Position numbers and translations under genes: made by a program. The notes beneath the pieces were generated by a model, which saw only the letters and a list, made by a program, of their open reading frames with translations, did not search any database and had not been told where the DNA came from. DNA of 64,000 nt from Streptomyces venezuelae ATCC 10712 (GTDB lineage: Bacteria; Actinomycetota; Actinomycetes; Streptomycetales; Streptomycetaceae): positions 6,080,001 through 6,144,000 of the forward strand of contig NZ_CP029197.1 of the NCBI RefSeq assembly GCF_008639165.1. The letters run 5' to 3'. Within the stretch, counting starts at the first letter, position 1. Every line of letters begins with the position of its first letter. This document shows positions 48,794 through 57,713 of this stretch, piece by piece.

Positions 48794-49639
48794 ATGCCCG
48801 CATCCGGCCTGCCCGCCCCCGCGCACCGTGACATCGACCTGGTGGTCCAAGCCCTGGAGGCGATCTCGCCGAGGTGGAACGCCTGGGTGCTGATGAGCCT
48901 CACAGAGCCCGCCCGCTACTCCGACCTCAAGGCGCGGATGCCGTGGATGGCCGATGGCCAGCTCCACCCGAAGGTCCGCGATCTGCAGGCCGCCGGCCTG
49001 GTACGGCGCACCGAGCACACCCGCCGCCACGTCATCTACACGCTCACCGACCGGGGTATCGCTCTGCTGCCCGTGCTCGACCACTTCGCCGCGTGGGGGA
49101 GCAAGCACCTGGAGCGACCCACCGTGAAGGACCCCGTCACCAAGAAGAGCACGACCCGTCCGGCGGCCAAGGGCGAGGAGATTGAGGACGCCCTCCACCT
49201 GATCTCGCGACGGCACGCCACCACGATCCTGTGGGCGCTCCGAGACCGCGGTGCCACCACCGGCGCTTCCCTTGCCTCTTCCGTACTCGTCGACGCTCAC
49301 CCCACGGCCGTCTACCACCCGCTCAAGCACCTGTCGGACAAGCGCCTCGTGACGCGGGACCACGAAGGGAAGTTCGTGCTCACCGCCGCGGGCCGGGGCC
49401 TGACCCCCGCCTACGAGGCGCTCACCGCCTGGGCAACCGGCCAGCCCACCGCCCGCCGTGCCCCGGCCCGGCCGGCCGCGGTGCCGACCCAGCGCACCTC
49501 GCAGACGGCGGTTGCCGGCGCCGTGCTGAGGACGGCCCCTGCCGTGGCATCGTGGAAATCCGGCGATCTCTTCTCCCACCCGCCGGTGGCCCGCCCGGTC
49601 AAGGCACCGGTGCCTCCGGCGGGAGGCGTACGCCGGTGA
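48794..49639 (+). CDS. tandem HxlR-type winged-helix regulator
   Basis: A 281-residue protein with two HxlR-like winged-helix domains in one chain. The first (about residues 17-110) has ALEAISPRWNAWVLMSLTEP, ARYSDLKARMPWMADGQLHP and VRRTEHTRRHVIYTLTDRGI. The second (about 130-220) has ALHLISRRHATTILWALRDR, YHPLKHLSDKRLVTRDHEGK and FVLTAAGRGLTPAYEALTAW. HxlR proteins normally have one such domain and act as dimers, so this is a built-in pseudo-dimer. The cysteine sensor of redox-type HxlR proteins is absent. ATG start. It is a candidate for the regulator that reads the CCGGTT palindromes, on position only. Confidence 0.8.
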   Translation: MPASGLPAPAHRDIDLVVQALEAISPRWNAWVLMSLTEPARYSDLKARMPWMADGQLHPKVRDLQAAGLVRRTEHTRRHVIYTLTDRGIALLPVLDHFAAWGSKHLERPTVKDPVTKKSTTRPAAKGEEIEDALHLISRRHATTILWALRDRGATTGASLASSVLVDAHPTAVYHPLKHLSDKRLVTRDHEGKFVLTAAGRGLTPAYEALTAWATGQPTARRAPARPAAVPTQRTSQTAVAGAVLRTAPAVASWKSGDLFSHPPVARPVKAPVPPAGGVRR

Positions 49640-50061
49640 GCGAGGCCGCCGAGCCGCGGCCGGTGGTGGCCCTGGGGACGAAGACCGTCCGCGACGCCCT
49701 TGCCGCCCGCGGCCTCGTCCTCCGCTCCCACGAGCCCGGCACCGCTCTCGCCACCGTCGCTGACCTGATCCGCGAGACCGCGGACAACGTCGACGAGCTG
49801 CAACAGACGCTGCTGCAGCGGGCGGACATGGCTATCAGCCAGCTCCAGTCCGTGACGCAGGGCCGTGACCGCTACCGACTCGGCTCCACCGACGGCCTCC
49901 TGCAGTCCCTCGGCAGCGAGATCGACGCGCTCGTCGCCCGCCGCGGCGAAGGCATCCAGCTCCTGCGGCTGCTCACCAACAGCTACGCCGACTTGAACGG
50001 CTCGCCCAAGCCGCCCCCGGGACCTTCCCGCCTTCCGGCGCCCCGCCGCGGCGCACGGTAG
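49636..50061 (+). CDS. small helical protein
   Basis: A 141-residue protein: VALGTKTVRDALAARGLVLR, LIRETADNVDELQQTLLQRA, LLQSLGSEIDALVARRGEGI, with a Pro-rich tail ending in PRRGAR. GTG overlapping the stop of the HxlR gene (GTGA). It has the same build as the small helical proteins at 47.5-48.8 kb. Function unknown. Confidence 0.6.
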   Translation: MSEAAEPRPVVALGTKTVRDALAARGLVLRSHEPGTALATVADLIRETADNVDELQQTLLQRADMAISQLQSVTQGRDRYRLGSTDGLLQSLGSEIDALVARRGEGIQLLRLLTNSYADLNGSPKPPPGPSRLPAPRRGAR

Positions 50062-50131
50062 CCGCCCCTCCTCCTTCTTCGTCTTCCACCCGCCTGCGGC
50101 GGGCGCCGCTCCTGATCTCCGACGAAAGCAC

Positions 50132-51406
50132 ATGACCGACTTCGTGATCGCCGGCCCCCGGCACGCTCTGCCGCCCCAGCTCTCCCTGCTGCGGCGGATC
50201 TACCTCCCTCGTACGGCCGACGCCGGCGCCTTCGCGATGTCCACGTACGGCATCCCGCTGATCGTGCTGGCCACCACCCAGTCGGCCACCCTCACCGGCA
50301 TCGCCTTCGCCCTGGAGTGGCTGCCCCGCCTCGCTGCGTTCTCGCTCGCCGGACAGGTGGTGGACCGGCACGGCACCAAGCGGGTCTTCCGCATCGCCTC
50401 GGTCCTGCGCGCCCTGGTCGTCGTGGCCGCCGCGTTCATCCTGCCCACCCAGGCAGGCGGCACGGGAGCCACCATCACGGTGATGGCGCTCGCCGCGATC
50501 ACCGGAGTCGTCACGGAGTTCTCCTACATCGCCGCCGAGACCGCCGGCGCGACCGCAAGCAAAGACGCCGGCGACCGCGCCCACCGGGTGCAGTCCGTAC
50601 TCCTCGGCATCGACCAGACCGCCACCCTCGCCGGACCTGCGTTCGCGGGGTTCCTCCTGCACGCCGTCGGCGTCACCGGCACCCTGCTGACGATGGCCGC
50701 CTGCTCACTGCTCGGGGCCCTGCTCGCCCCCTGGCACCGCGAATCGCGCCTCGTCCCGCCACCGGCGCCCGCACTCGCCGGACTGCGCACCGGCTGGAAG
50801 ACCCTGGTCTCCATCCCGGCACTGGCCTGGCTCATCACCGGCCTGACCGTCTCCAACATGGCGACCGGCGTCCTGCAGGCCGCCGCCCCGGTCATCGTCG
50901 TGCAGCACCTCGGCCAGTCGAGCGCCGCCGTCGGCCTGATCTGGTCAGCCGCCGCAGCAGCCTCCCTGCTCGCCGTCGCCCTCTGCCGGTTCGCGATCGA
51001 CCGCCTCGGCCTGTGGCCAGCGGGCGCGGCAAGCGCCGCCGTCGCCGCCCTGGCCGGGCTCGCCGTCTCCCAGGCCGGCGACTACACCAGCTTCCTCGTC
51101 CTGACCGCCGTCCTCATGGCCGGCGAAGGCGGCATGACCGTCGTCCTGCGCACCCTGCGCTCCCACCTCATCCCCGAGCCCGTCTTCGGCGCCACCCTCG
51201 CCGTCACGATCCTCGCGATGCTCACGCCGTTCCCGCTCGCAGGAATCGTCGTCGCCCTCACCCCGGCCGCCGCGCTCGGCCACGTGCTGACCGCCTGCGC
51301 CGGCCTTCAGGCCGCCGGTCTCGCGTGCGCGTTCTGGCGCCTGCGACGCGAGCCCGCCATGCGCAGCCCCCGTACCACCCAGCCCGGAGCAGCCACCACC
51401 CCATGA
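50132..51406 (+). CDS. MFS transporter paired with an ATP-grasp ligase
   Basis: A 424-residue integral membrane protein with about twelve hydrophobic segments (for example IPLIVLATTQSATLTGIAFA, VVVAAAFILPTQAGGTGATI, ALAWLITGLTVSNMATGVLQ, FLVLTAVLMAGEGGMTVVLR). The loop LAGQVVDRHGTKRVFRIASV matches MFS motif A. Exporter-like. Its stop overlaps the ATG of the ATP-grasp gene (ATGA), the kind of coupling seen in dipeptide synthesis and export cassettes such as bacD/bacE. A joint role is inference. Confidence 0.86.
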   Translation: MTDFVIAGPRHALPPQLSLLRRIYLPRTADAGAFAMSTYGIPLIVLATTQSATLTGIAFALEWLPRLAAFSLAGQVVDRHGTKRVFRIASVLRALVVVAAAFILPTQAGGTGATITVMALAAITGVVTEFSYIAAETAGATASKDAGDRAHRVQSVLLGIDQTATLAGPAFAGFLLHAVGVTGTLLTMAACSLLGALLAPWHRESRLVPPPAPALAGLRTGWKTLVSIPALAWLITGLTVSNMATGVLQAAAPVIVVQHLGQSSAAVGLIWSAAAAASLLAVALCRFAIDRLGLWPAGAASAAVAALAGLAVSQAGDYTSFLVLTAVLMAGEGGMTVVLRTLRSHLIPEPVFGATLAVTILAMLTPFPLAGIVVALTPAAALGHVLTACAGLQAAGLACAFWRLRREPAMRSPRTTQPGAATTP

Positions 51407-52908
51407 CCACCCCGCACCTGTCGCGGTTCAGCGCCGACCAGGCCCTCGCCGCAGCCTCCCTCGTCCGCGGACTCACCGACCGCCTCGCCGCTCGCACCTC
51501 CGCCGAGGCGACCACGCTCGCCGGCCACCTCCTGGCCCCCGGCGGCCTCGCCACCGACCTCCGCCGCCTTCTCGACGCCGCCACCCGCCACCACCCGACC
51601 ACCCGTGAAGACAAGGACCTCCCCGTGACCGTCCCCCCGACCTCCCTGCAGCAGACCACCAGCCGCCCCACGGTCCTCGTCGTCGCCCCCGGCGACGAGG
51701 TGTACCGCGGCTACTGCCTGGAGCAGGTCGCCGCCGCCTACGACGTCGCTGTCATCACCCCGAAGCCGCTCACCTGGGAAGCCGAGCACGTCGTCGATCA
51801 CGAAGTCGCCGACCCGTACCAGCGTGACCAGCTCCTCGTCGCCGGACAGGCGATCAGTGCCCGCCGAACCATCGCGGGCGTCCTGACCTGGAACGAGAAC
51901 CTGCTCGTCCACACCGCGCAGCTCGCCGAGGACCTCGGACTGCGCACCAATCCGCCGGCCGTGATGGAGAACTGCCGCAACAAGCACGCCACCCGCCAAC
52001 TCTTCGCCGCCCACCAGGTTCCCTCGGCACGCTCCGGCCGCGTCCGCGACCTGCTGGAGGCCACCATCCTGGCCGAGGACATCGGATACCCGATCGTCCT
52101 CAAGCCCGCCGGCCAGGCCGGAAGCGTCGGCGTCATCCGCGTCGACACCAGCGAAGACCTCGCCCACGCATTCGACTTCGCCGCAGCTGGCGCTGCCCTG
52201 GCCGGAGGCCAGAACACCGATGTCCTGGTCGAGGAGTACCTCTACGGCCCCGAGATCAGCGTCGAGTGCGTCACGCAGAACGGTCACACCCACGCGGTCG
52301 CCGTCACTCGCAAGAAGCTCGGCTTCGAGCCGTACTTCGAAGAGGTCGGCCACACCGTCGACGCCACCGACACGCTGCTCGACGAGGTAGCCCCGATCGC
52401 CGCCGCCGCCATCCGTGCGCTCGGCATCGACCACGGCATTCAGCACGTCGAGATGCGCCTCACCCCCACCGGCCCGCGGATCATTGAGGTCAACGCGAGG
52501 ATCGGCGGCGACCTCATCGGCCACCTCGTCCGCCTCGCCACCGGCCTCGACCTGCCCCACATCGCCGCCGACCTCGCCTGCGGCACCAGCCCCCGCCTGG
52601 AGCACTCCCGCCTGCGCGCCGCCGGGGTCACCCTGCTCTACCCGGAGACCTCCGGCACCCTCACCCACCGCTCCATCGACCGCGCCTTCGCCGAACGGAC
52701 CCGGTGGCTCGACCTCGTCCAGTGGATCGGCGCCGTCGGCGATCGGATTGTCCTGCCCCCGGAAGGCGACGTCGACGTCGCCCGCGCCGGCCTCTACGTC
52801 GTCACCGGCTATGACGCCGCCAAGGTCGAGGAACGCCTCGCCGAGACCGCGCAGCACATCACCCTCACCGTCCGGCCCGGCGGCCCTGGGACGGAAGGCG
52901 CCGCATGA
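51403..52908 (+). CDS. ATP-grasp ligase with an extra helical N-terminus
   Basis: A 501-residue enzyme. From about residue 85 it has the ATP-grasp fold: PTVLVVAPGDEVYRGYCLEQ, NCRNKHATRQLFAAHQVPSA, the nucleotide-binding YPIVLKPAGQAGSVGVIRVD, DVLVEEYLYGPEISVECVTQ, and the metal-binding RIIEVNARIGGDLIGHLVRL. It resembles L-amino-acid ligases and carboxylate-amine ligases that form peptide bonds via acyl phosphates. The first 74 residues (SRFSADQALAAASLVRGLTD) look like one of the small helical proteins, and a GTG at 51625 behind AAGGA would give a stand-alone ligase. So this may be a fusion, or two products from one frame. Substrate unknown. Confidence 0.85.
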   Translation: MTTPHLSRFSADQALAAASLVRGLTDRLAARTSAEATTLAGHLLAPGGLATDLRRLLDAATRHHPTTREDKDLPVTVPPTSLQQTTSRPTVLVVAPGDEVYRGYCLEQVAAAYDVAVITPKPLTWEAEHVVDHEVADPYQRDQLLVAGQAISARRTIAGVLTWNENLLVHTAQLAEDLGLRTNPPAVMENCRNKHATRQLFAAHQVPSARSGRVRDLLEATILAEDIGYPIVLKPAGQAGSVGVIRVDTSEDLAHAFDFAAAGAALAGGQNTDVLVEEYLYGPEISVECVTQNGHTHAVAVTRKKLGFEPYFEEVGHTVDATDTLLDEVAPIAAAAIRALGIDHGIQHVEMRLTPTGPRIIEVNARIGGDLIGHLVRLATGLDLPHIAADLACGTSPRLEHSRLRAAGVTLLYPETSGTLTHRSIDRAFAERTRWLDLVQWIGAVGDRIVLPPEGDVDVARAGLYVVTGYDAAKVEERLAETAQHITLTVRPGGPGTEGAA

Positions 52909-53783
52909 CGTACATCCCCGAAGGGGACGTGTATGTCTCCCCGCGCTACCTCGCGGGGGCCGACTGGTGCGGCGACGCGGGCTTCGTCCCCGTGAAGCAC
53001 TGGCCCACCGTCCACCTGGAGGACGGCCCCTGCCAGATGCTGATCACCTCGCCCGACCAGCGCATCCGCATCGGCTGGTACGGCGACGACTTCGACGTCT
53101 ACAAGATCTCCGCCAGCGAGGACGCCTCGTCCCCGACCCGCTGGTCGGCGGCCTTCAACAACGAGTTCCCCGCCGAGATCGTCGCCGCCTTCACCACCGC
53201 CCTCGAACGCGACTGGGATGCGCGCAAGGACCAGGAACCCTTCATCGAAACCCCCTCCCCGTACTGGGCAACACGAGTACAGCCGCTGCTCGACGCGGGC
53301 TGGAAGACCCAGCGGCTTCCGGGGTCGACAACCCTCGGGGCTGGGGGCCGCCCCAGCCGTGTCCACGGCCCGCACGTCGAGATCACGGCCCCGGACGGCA
53401 CCGCGGGAGTATCCATCGACGTCGGCAGCGACGACCTCGACGAGGAGACGGTCCTGCTGTGGGCCGGACCCTCCGGATGGCACCGAGCCGAAGCCCGCTT
53501 CACCTCCCGCACACCCGCCCACCTGATCGCGGCCACCGCGCAGGCCCTGCTCGACCCGACCCCGGTCCTGCGCTATCGCGACGCGCTCGCCCCCGAACTC
53601 GCCGCGCTGGCGAACCTCACCCCGCTCACCTCGCCGAAGCCCCCCGCACCGACCCCGCTCGATGTCCAGCGTGTCCAGCGCCAGCCCCCGGCGATCACCA
53701 CGCGCAGCGTCCCGCGTTGGAGCACCGCTACCCGGCCACCGGCGACCGCGGCACCGCCCGCCGGCCGCTCGGCCAGCCGCTGA
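52905..53783 (+). CDS. DUF317 family protein
   Basis: A 292-residue protein, the only complete DUF317 copy inside the 43-56 kb rightward block. It has DVYVSPRYLAGADWCGDAGF, RWSAAFNNEFPAEIVAAFTT, then the second unit VEITAPDGTAGVSIDVGSDD and GWHRAEARFTSRTPAHLIAA. The tail is Pro/Arg-rich. ATG overlaps the stop of the ATP-grasp gene (ATGA). Coupling of a DUF317 gene to an enzyme gene parallels the arrangement at 5.8-9.5 kb. Confidence 0.78.
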   Translation: MTYIPEGDVYVSPRYLAGADWCGDAGFVPVKHWPTVHLEDGPCQMLITSPDQRIRIGWYGDDFDVYKISASEDASSPTRWSAAFNNEFPAEIVAAFTTALERDWDARKDQEPFIETPSPYWATRVQPLLDAGWKTQRLPGSTTLGAGGRPSRVHGPHVEITAPDGTAGVSIDVGSDDLDEETVLLWAGPSGWHRAEARFTSRTPAHLIAATAQALLDPTPVLRYRDALAPELAALANLTPLTSPKPPAPTPLDVQRVQRQPPAITTRSVPRWSTATRPPATAAPPAGRSASR

Positions 53784-53796
53784 CCCAAGGAGCCTC

Positions 53797-54630
53797 TTGC
53801 CCCTGTACGCGCAGGAATTCTTCGACCGGCTCGACCTTCCTCTTCCGTTCGGCACCGTCGTCGGCGACGTCTACTACGCGAACCCGACGGACTCGTCGAT
53901 CCGCCTGCGTATCGAGTTCGCCCGCACGATCATGGACCGTCAGTACGACGGCCTGCGCCTGGCCGTCATCGACGCCGAGCGCGGCACCCTGGACACCGCA
54001 CACCTCCGCTTCAGCGAGCACGGCACGTTCACCCGCCGCGACGCCGAACGAAGGTCCGGTGACGGGCGCGGCGTCATACGCGACTGGCACCAGGACGGCC
54101 TGCCTCCCTGGGCTGGAGCCGACCTCACCGGCCTGCGGTCCGCGATCGTCACCTTCGTTCAGGTCTCCTGCCCTGTCCTCACCGCGCCCCGGAGTTTCGC
54201 CGGACCCGGCCCGTGGACCGATCGCTGGCACTCGACGCTCTGGGCGACCGACACCGTCGTGCTCACCCGCCTCCACGAAGCGACCCAGGCCGTGCTTGAC
54301 CTCGCCGAGAGCGGCACCCACGACGACCTGCCCGTCACCCAGACCCTGTGCAACGCCCGCTACTACGTGATGGACGTGCTCGGACTCCCGCTGGACCAGG
54401 GCATGCTCGCGGAAGCTGCGGCTGTCACCCAGCTCACCGGCCGCCGCCTCGGCCCCGACACAGGCGAAGCCCTCGAACATATCGCCAGCCTGCCGATGGA
54501 CCGGCAGCGCTCCCTCGTCCAGGCCGCCTCCCGACGGCACGCGGCCACCTCCACACCGCTGCGGGCGAGCCCACCACCCTTACGAGCCGTCCGGGCCTCC
54601 GGCCCGACGCCGGCTGCCCGCACTCACTGA
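53797..54630 (+). CDS. hypothetical protein
   Basis: A 277-residue protein: LYAQEFFDRLDLPLPFGTVV, GDVYYANPTDSSIRLRIEFA, YDGLRLAVIDAERGTLDTAH, then RGVIRDWHQDGLPPWAGADL and a helical second half (HEATQAVLDLAESGTHDDLP, ARYYVMDVLGLPLDQGMLAE). Start: TTG four bases after AAGGAG; the CTG two codons later is also possible. No known domain. It lies between a DUF317 gene and the surface-protein gene. Confidence 0.62.
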   Translation: MPLYAQEFFDRLDLPLPFGTVVGDVYYANPTDSSIRLRIEFARTIMDRQYDGLRLAVIDAERGTLDTAHLRFSEHGTFTRRDAERRSGDGRGVIRDWHQDGLPPWAGADLTGLRSAIVTFVQVSCPVLTAPRSFAGPGPWTDRWHSTLWATDTVVLTRLHEATQAVLDLAESGTHDDLPVTQTLCNARYYVMDVLGLPLDQGMLAEAAAVTQLTGRRLGPDTGEALEHIASLPMDRQRSLVQAASRRHAATSTPLRASPPPLRAVRASGPTPAARTH

Positions 54631-54686
54631 CCTCCGCCTCCGACGCGACCCCCACCACACACCTGACCGAGGAGAACCTCTTCTTC

Positions 54687-55664
54687 ATGCGTGCCACCCG
54701 CCGTACCGCGGCCACCCTCGCCGCGACCACCCTGGCGACCAGCTCTCTGATCTGGGCCCCGACCGCCTTCGCCAACGCGCCCGAAATTCCCCCGGGCGCC
54801 GTCGAGATCACCAAGAAGGACCCGGACGGCGCCCTCCTCGCCGGCGCCGCGTTCTCCCTCCTCGACACCCTCAACGGCACCAAAGCCCTGACCGGCAAGA
54901 CGAACTCCGACGGGATCCTGCGCTTCGAGAACGTCCACCCCGGCACCTACCGCCTCAAGGAGACCGACTCCGGTAGCCCCCTCCACGACTTGGCCCCCGA
55001 CCAGGACGTCATCGTCACCCCCGAGCACACCGCGAAGCTCACGATCATCGACGCCTTCAAGCCCGCCGAGCTGCTGGTGAAGAAGACCGACAAGAAGACC
55101 GGCACGCCCCTGGCCGGCGCCGTCATCAACATCACCCCCTCCACCGGCACCAGCAAGGCGATCACCCTGACCACCGGCAAGGACGGCACAGTCACGGCGA
55201 AGCTCCCCGTCTCCTCCCGCAACGGCACCTCCTACACCGGCACCGAAACCACGGCCCCCACCGGCTACGAGCTCGACACCACCCCGGTCAAGATCACCGC
55301 CAGGCCCGGTGAGAAGACCACCGCCACTTTCACCAACAGCAAGAAGGACAAGCCGACCCAGCCGCCCACCACCCCGCCGACCACGCCCCCGACGACCCCG
55401 CCGCCGGTCACCCCTCCCACCACTCCGGCGACCACCCCGCCGGCCACCCCGACCCCGAGCCAGTCCACCTCCACCGCACCGGTGCCCCCGACCGACACCC
55501 CGAGCACCCCGCCCGCAAAGGGCTCCCTCGCACACACCGGCGCTGACTCCAACGCGTGGCTCCTCGCGGGCGGCGGCCTCCTGATCGCTGCCGGCGGCGG
55601 TGCCCTGATCGCGGCACGGCGCAAGAAGACGGAAGACGAGGAGGAGACCCCGGCCACCAACTGA
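54687..55664 (+). CDS. sortase-anchored SpaA-like surface protein (LAHTG)
   Basis: A 325-residue exported protein. Signal peptide at residues 1-29 (RRTAATLAATTLATSSLIWA, cleavage after AFA). Two SpaA/prealbumin-like beta-sandwich domains follow: about 35-120 (VEITKKDPDGALLAGAAFSL, NVHPGTYRLKETDSGSPL) and 125-215 (LLVKKTDKKTGTPLAGAVIN, TAPTGYELDTTPVKITARPG). A wall-spanning Pro/Thr-rich stalk of repeated TTPPTTPP leads to the sortase signal LAHTG, a hydrophobic helix (WLLAGGGLLIAAGGGALIA) and the basic tail ARRKK. LAxTG is the class E sortase signal of Streptomyces. It may aid mating contact or surface exclusion. GAGGAG lies 12 bp before the ATG, rather far. Confidence 0.9.
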   Translation: MRATRRTAATLAATTLATSSLIWAPTAFANAPEIPPGAVEITKKDPDGALLAGAAFSLLDTLNGTKALTGKTNSDGILRFENVHPGTYRLKETDSGSPLHDLAPDQDVIVTPEHTAKLTIIDAFKPAELLVKKTDKKTGTPLAGAVINITPSTGTSKAITLTTGKDGTVTAKLPVSSRNGTSYTGTETTAPTGYELDTTPVKITARPGEKTTATFTNSKKDKPTQPPTTPPTTPPTTPPPVTPPTTPATTPPATPTPSQSTSTAPVPPTDTPSTPPAKGSLAHTGADSNAWLLAGGGLLIAAGGGALIAARRKKTEDEEETPATN

Positions 55665-55727
55665 CCAGGGACACGGCCCCGCGGCCGGCACCAGCACGTC
55701 CCGCCCAGTAGGAGACGCCCAGTCCGA

Positions 55728-55762
55728 AGGGCCCCGGGAACCGTCATGGTTCCCGGGGCCCT
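55728..55762. terminator. strong hairpin terminator of the rightward operon
   Basis: Perfect 15-bp arms (AGGGCCCCGGGAACC and its complement) around a 5-base loop, 64 bp after the surface-protein stop. There is no T-tract, as is usual for Streptomyces hairpin terminators. Confidence 0.85.
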
Positions 55763-56003
55763 CGACGTATTGGCGACGGCCGCGCCGAAGCGCGCCAGCG
55801 GGAGTCAGACCCGCATGACCGCCACCGAAGCGAGGAAGCCGGCCGCCCACGCGAGCAGGAGACCTTGTTCCCTGCTCGGGCCATTCGCGTTGGCCCACCG
55901 CTTCGCGAGTACACGAAGCCGCCATTCCCCCCGGTCTTAGTATTTCGCCATTCGTCCAAAAGGCAGTGCAGATCGCCCCCTAGCGCAACCGCGATTCCGG
56001 GGG
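55763..56003. other. intergenic region, possible gene remnant
   Basis: No supported gene. On the minus strand a frame without a start codon reads KRWANANGPSREQGLLLAWA followed by a short hydrophobic stretch and ends near 55810; it may be the remnant of a small membrane protein. The region is the boundary between the conjugative-element block and the Gabija-like pair. Confidence 0.35.
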
Positions 56004-57713
56004 TTAGCGCGTCCTCGTGAGCTGTTGACTGCCCTGTGGGCGGACGAAAAGGACCATAGTGCGCGCCCGCGTAATAGCGACGCGCAGGAGGCGTCGCTGG
56101 GCACGGAGCCGTTCGGGTGACCAGCTAGGGTCGAGCAGGGTACCTGTGTAGCGTCCTTCGACGATGATGACACCGTCGAATTCCTTGCCCTTGGAGCGGT
56201 GCATGCTCATCAGGGAAACGGTCTCTGGTGATTGTTGGGCGGCGGTGAGGGTCTCGGCGGCAAGGACAGCGCGGACGGTGGCTGCCGCGTCTTTGTAGGC
56301 GGAGTCGCCGTCCCAACTATCGGATAGGCCCCAGGCCAGTGCATCGGTAGCGTTGAGTAGGCGCAACAGGCGTGCGTGCTTGAGGACTTCTTCGAGTTCG
56401 TTGGAGCCGTGGAGGCGGTCGCGAGCGCTTGGCCAGTCAGCAACCGGTTGTCCGAGGTAGGAGATCCCCGCGTCGTAGGCGGCGGTCACGGCTTTGACGG
56501 TCTTGGAGCGGACGGTCTTGCCGGACGTGAACGCGCTGACCCCGTTCTCCATGGTTTTGATCTTGTCGCGTGCGCCGGCGGTGCCGCTGGTCAGCTTGAC
56601 CCGGTAGAAGTCGGCGAGGGCTTGCATGGTGCGAGTGACTGCCTCCACACGGGGCAGACCGGGCCATTCCATGATTGACGCTACGACGTAGCCGGCCGCG
56701 GCGGTCAGTTCGGGATCCCATTGTAGGGCGTGGTCGACTGCGGGAAGTGTGGTGTTGCCGGTGATGGTGTCGGTGGCCAGAGCCTCGGAGACCTGGCCCA
56801 GCAGGGAGTTGACACTCGCCAGGACTGCGATGGTCGGTGTGTGCGCTAGCTGGGTGGTGAGGTAATCCCGCATGGCGATGACCCCGTGGTGGACATGCGT
56901 CTGCCACGGAACGCCGTAGCCCGGGGTGTAGGTCCAGGTGTGGACGTTGGCCGGCTCGGCGTGGAGGGTGTTATTCAGGACGGCGTTGGCGTAGTCGAGG
57001 AGTCCGCCGCCGGGGCTACGGTGGTTGTCCTTGGACAGGTCGAAGGGCGTAGGCGCGAGGTGCGCCACGGCGTCGTCGAGGCGTTGCTCCTCGACGCCGT
57101 CCAGGTGGTCGAAAATGCGTTGGTCGGGGTCGGCTAGGCAGATGACGGTGGAGGCGCCGCTGACAGCCTTGATCACGCGCCATTGGTCGGTGTTTGTGTC
57201 CTGGAATTCGTCCACGATGACCAGCGGGTAAATGCTGCTGTAGAGGGCACGCAGGGCGGCGCTGCGTTCCAGGAGAGTCGCCGTTGTCTCGGCGAGGAGG
57301 TCGAAGACGTAGCGGCCCTCCTCGGTCGCGAGGCGTCGGCGCTCGCTCATCCAGTCGCCGTCGAAGTCCGCCTGGATCTGCCGTTCACGATCGGGCGTGA
57401 TGAACGAAGACGGCCGACCTGTGAGCAGCCGTCCGTGGCTTCGTACGACGTCAAGGAAGAAGGCGTGAAAGGTGCGTACTTCCAGGCGCTGACGGCTGGC
57501 TCGGTCCAGCACTCCGGACATCCGGTCCGTGATCTGGTGAACGGCGGCGCGCGAGAAGCTCAGGAAGAGGACTCGCTGTTCGGGTTCGAGGGCGGCCAGT
57601 CTCGCCTGGGCCTTGAGCAGAGCGATGGTGGTCTTGCCGCAGCCGGGGCCGCCGACGATCAGAAGGTGGCCGGAGGCATCGAGGATCTCTTGCCTGACCG
57701 GGTCAATTTCCAT
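56004..57713 (-). CDS. gajB: GajB-like UvrD/PcrA-family helicase (Gabija)
   Basis: A 569-residue superfamily 1 helicase. Motif I/Walker A is GGPGCGKTTIALLKAQARLA (residues 21-40), motif Ia is VLFLSFSRAAVHQITDRM, motif II is LVIVDEFQDTNTDQWRVI, motif III is CLADPDQRIFDHLDG, motif V is SLMSMHRSKGKEFDGVIIVE, and motif VI is RLLRVAITRARTMVLFV. In Gabija the helicase subunit GajB partners the OLD nuclease GajA in antiphage defence. The gene overlaps the GajA-like gene by 11 bp. It is somewhat longer than the best known GajB. Base composition is visibly less GC-rich than that of neighbouring genes, suggesting separate acquisition. Confidence 0.88.
   Translation of the reverse strand: MEIDPVRQEILDASGHLLIVGGPGCGKTTIALLKAQARLAALEPEQRVLFLSFSRAAVHQITDRMSGVLDRASRQRLEVRTFHAFFLDVVRSHGRLLTGRPSSFITPDRERQIQADFDGDWMSERRRLATEEGRYVFDLLAETTATLLERSAALRALYSSIYPLVIVDEFQDTNTDQWRVIKAVSGASTVICLADPDQRIFDHLDGVEEQRLDDAVAHLAPTPFDLSKDNHRSPGGGLLDYANAVLNNTLHAEPANVHTWTYTPGYGVPWQTHVHHGVIAMRDYLTTQLAHTPTIAVLASVNSLLGQVSEALATDTITGNTTLPAVDHALQWDPELTAAAGYVVASIMEWPGLPRVEAVTRTMQALADFYRVKLTSGTAGARDKIKTMENGVSAFTSGKTVRSKTVKAVTAAYDAGISYLGQPVADWPSARDRLHGSNELEEVLKHARLLRLLNATDALAWGLSDSWDGDSAYKDAAATVRAVLAAETLTAAQQSPETVSLMSMHRSKGKEFDGVIIVEGRYTGTLLDPSWSPERLRAQRRLLRVAITRARTMVLFVRPQGSQQLTRTR

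Noticed and set aside
50317..51402. Apparent long N-terminal extension of the ATP-grasp protein
   Set aside because: It lies off-frame inside the MFS gene and is Arg/Pro-rich; the ATG overlapping the MFS stop is the natural start.
55744..55959. Possible small minus-strand protein before the Gabija pair
   Set aside because: Competing frames of similar length, no good start for the most protein-like one; kept only as a possible remnant.
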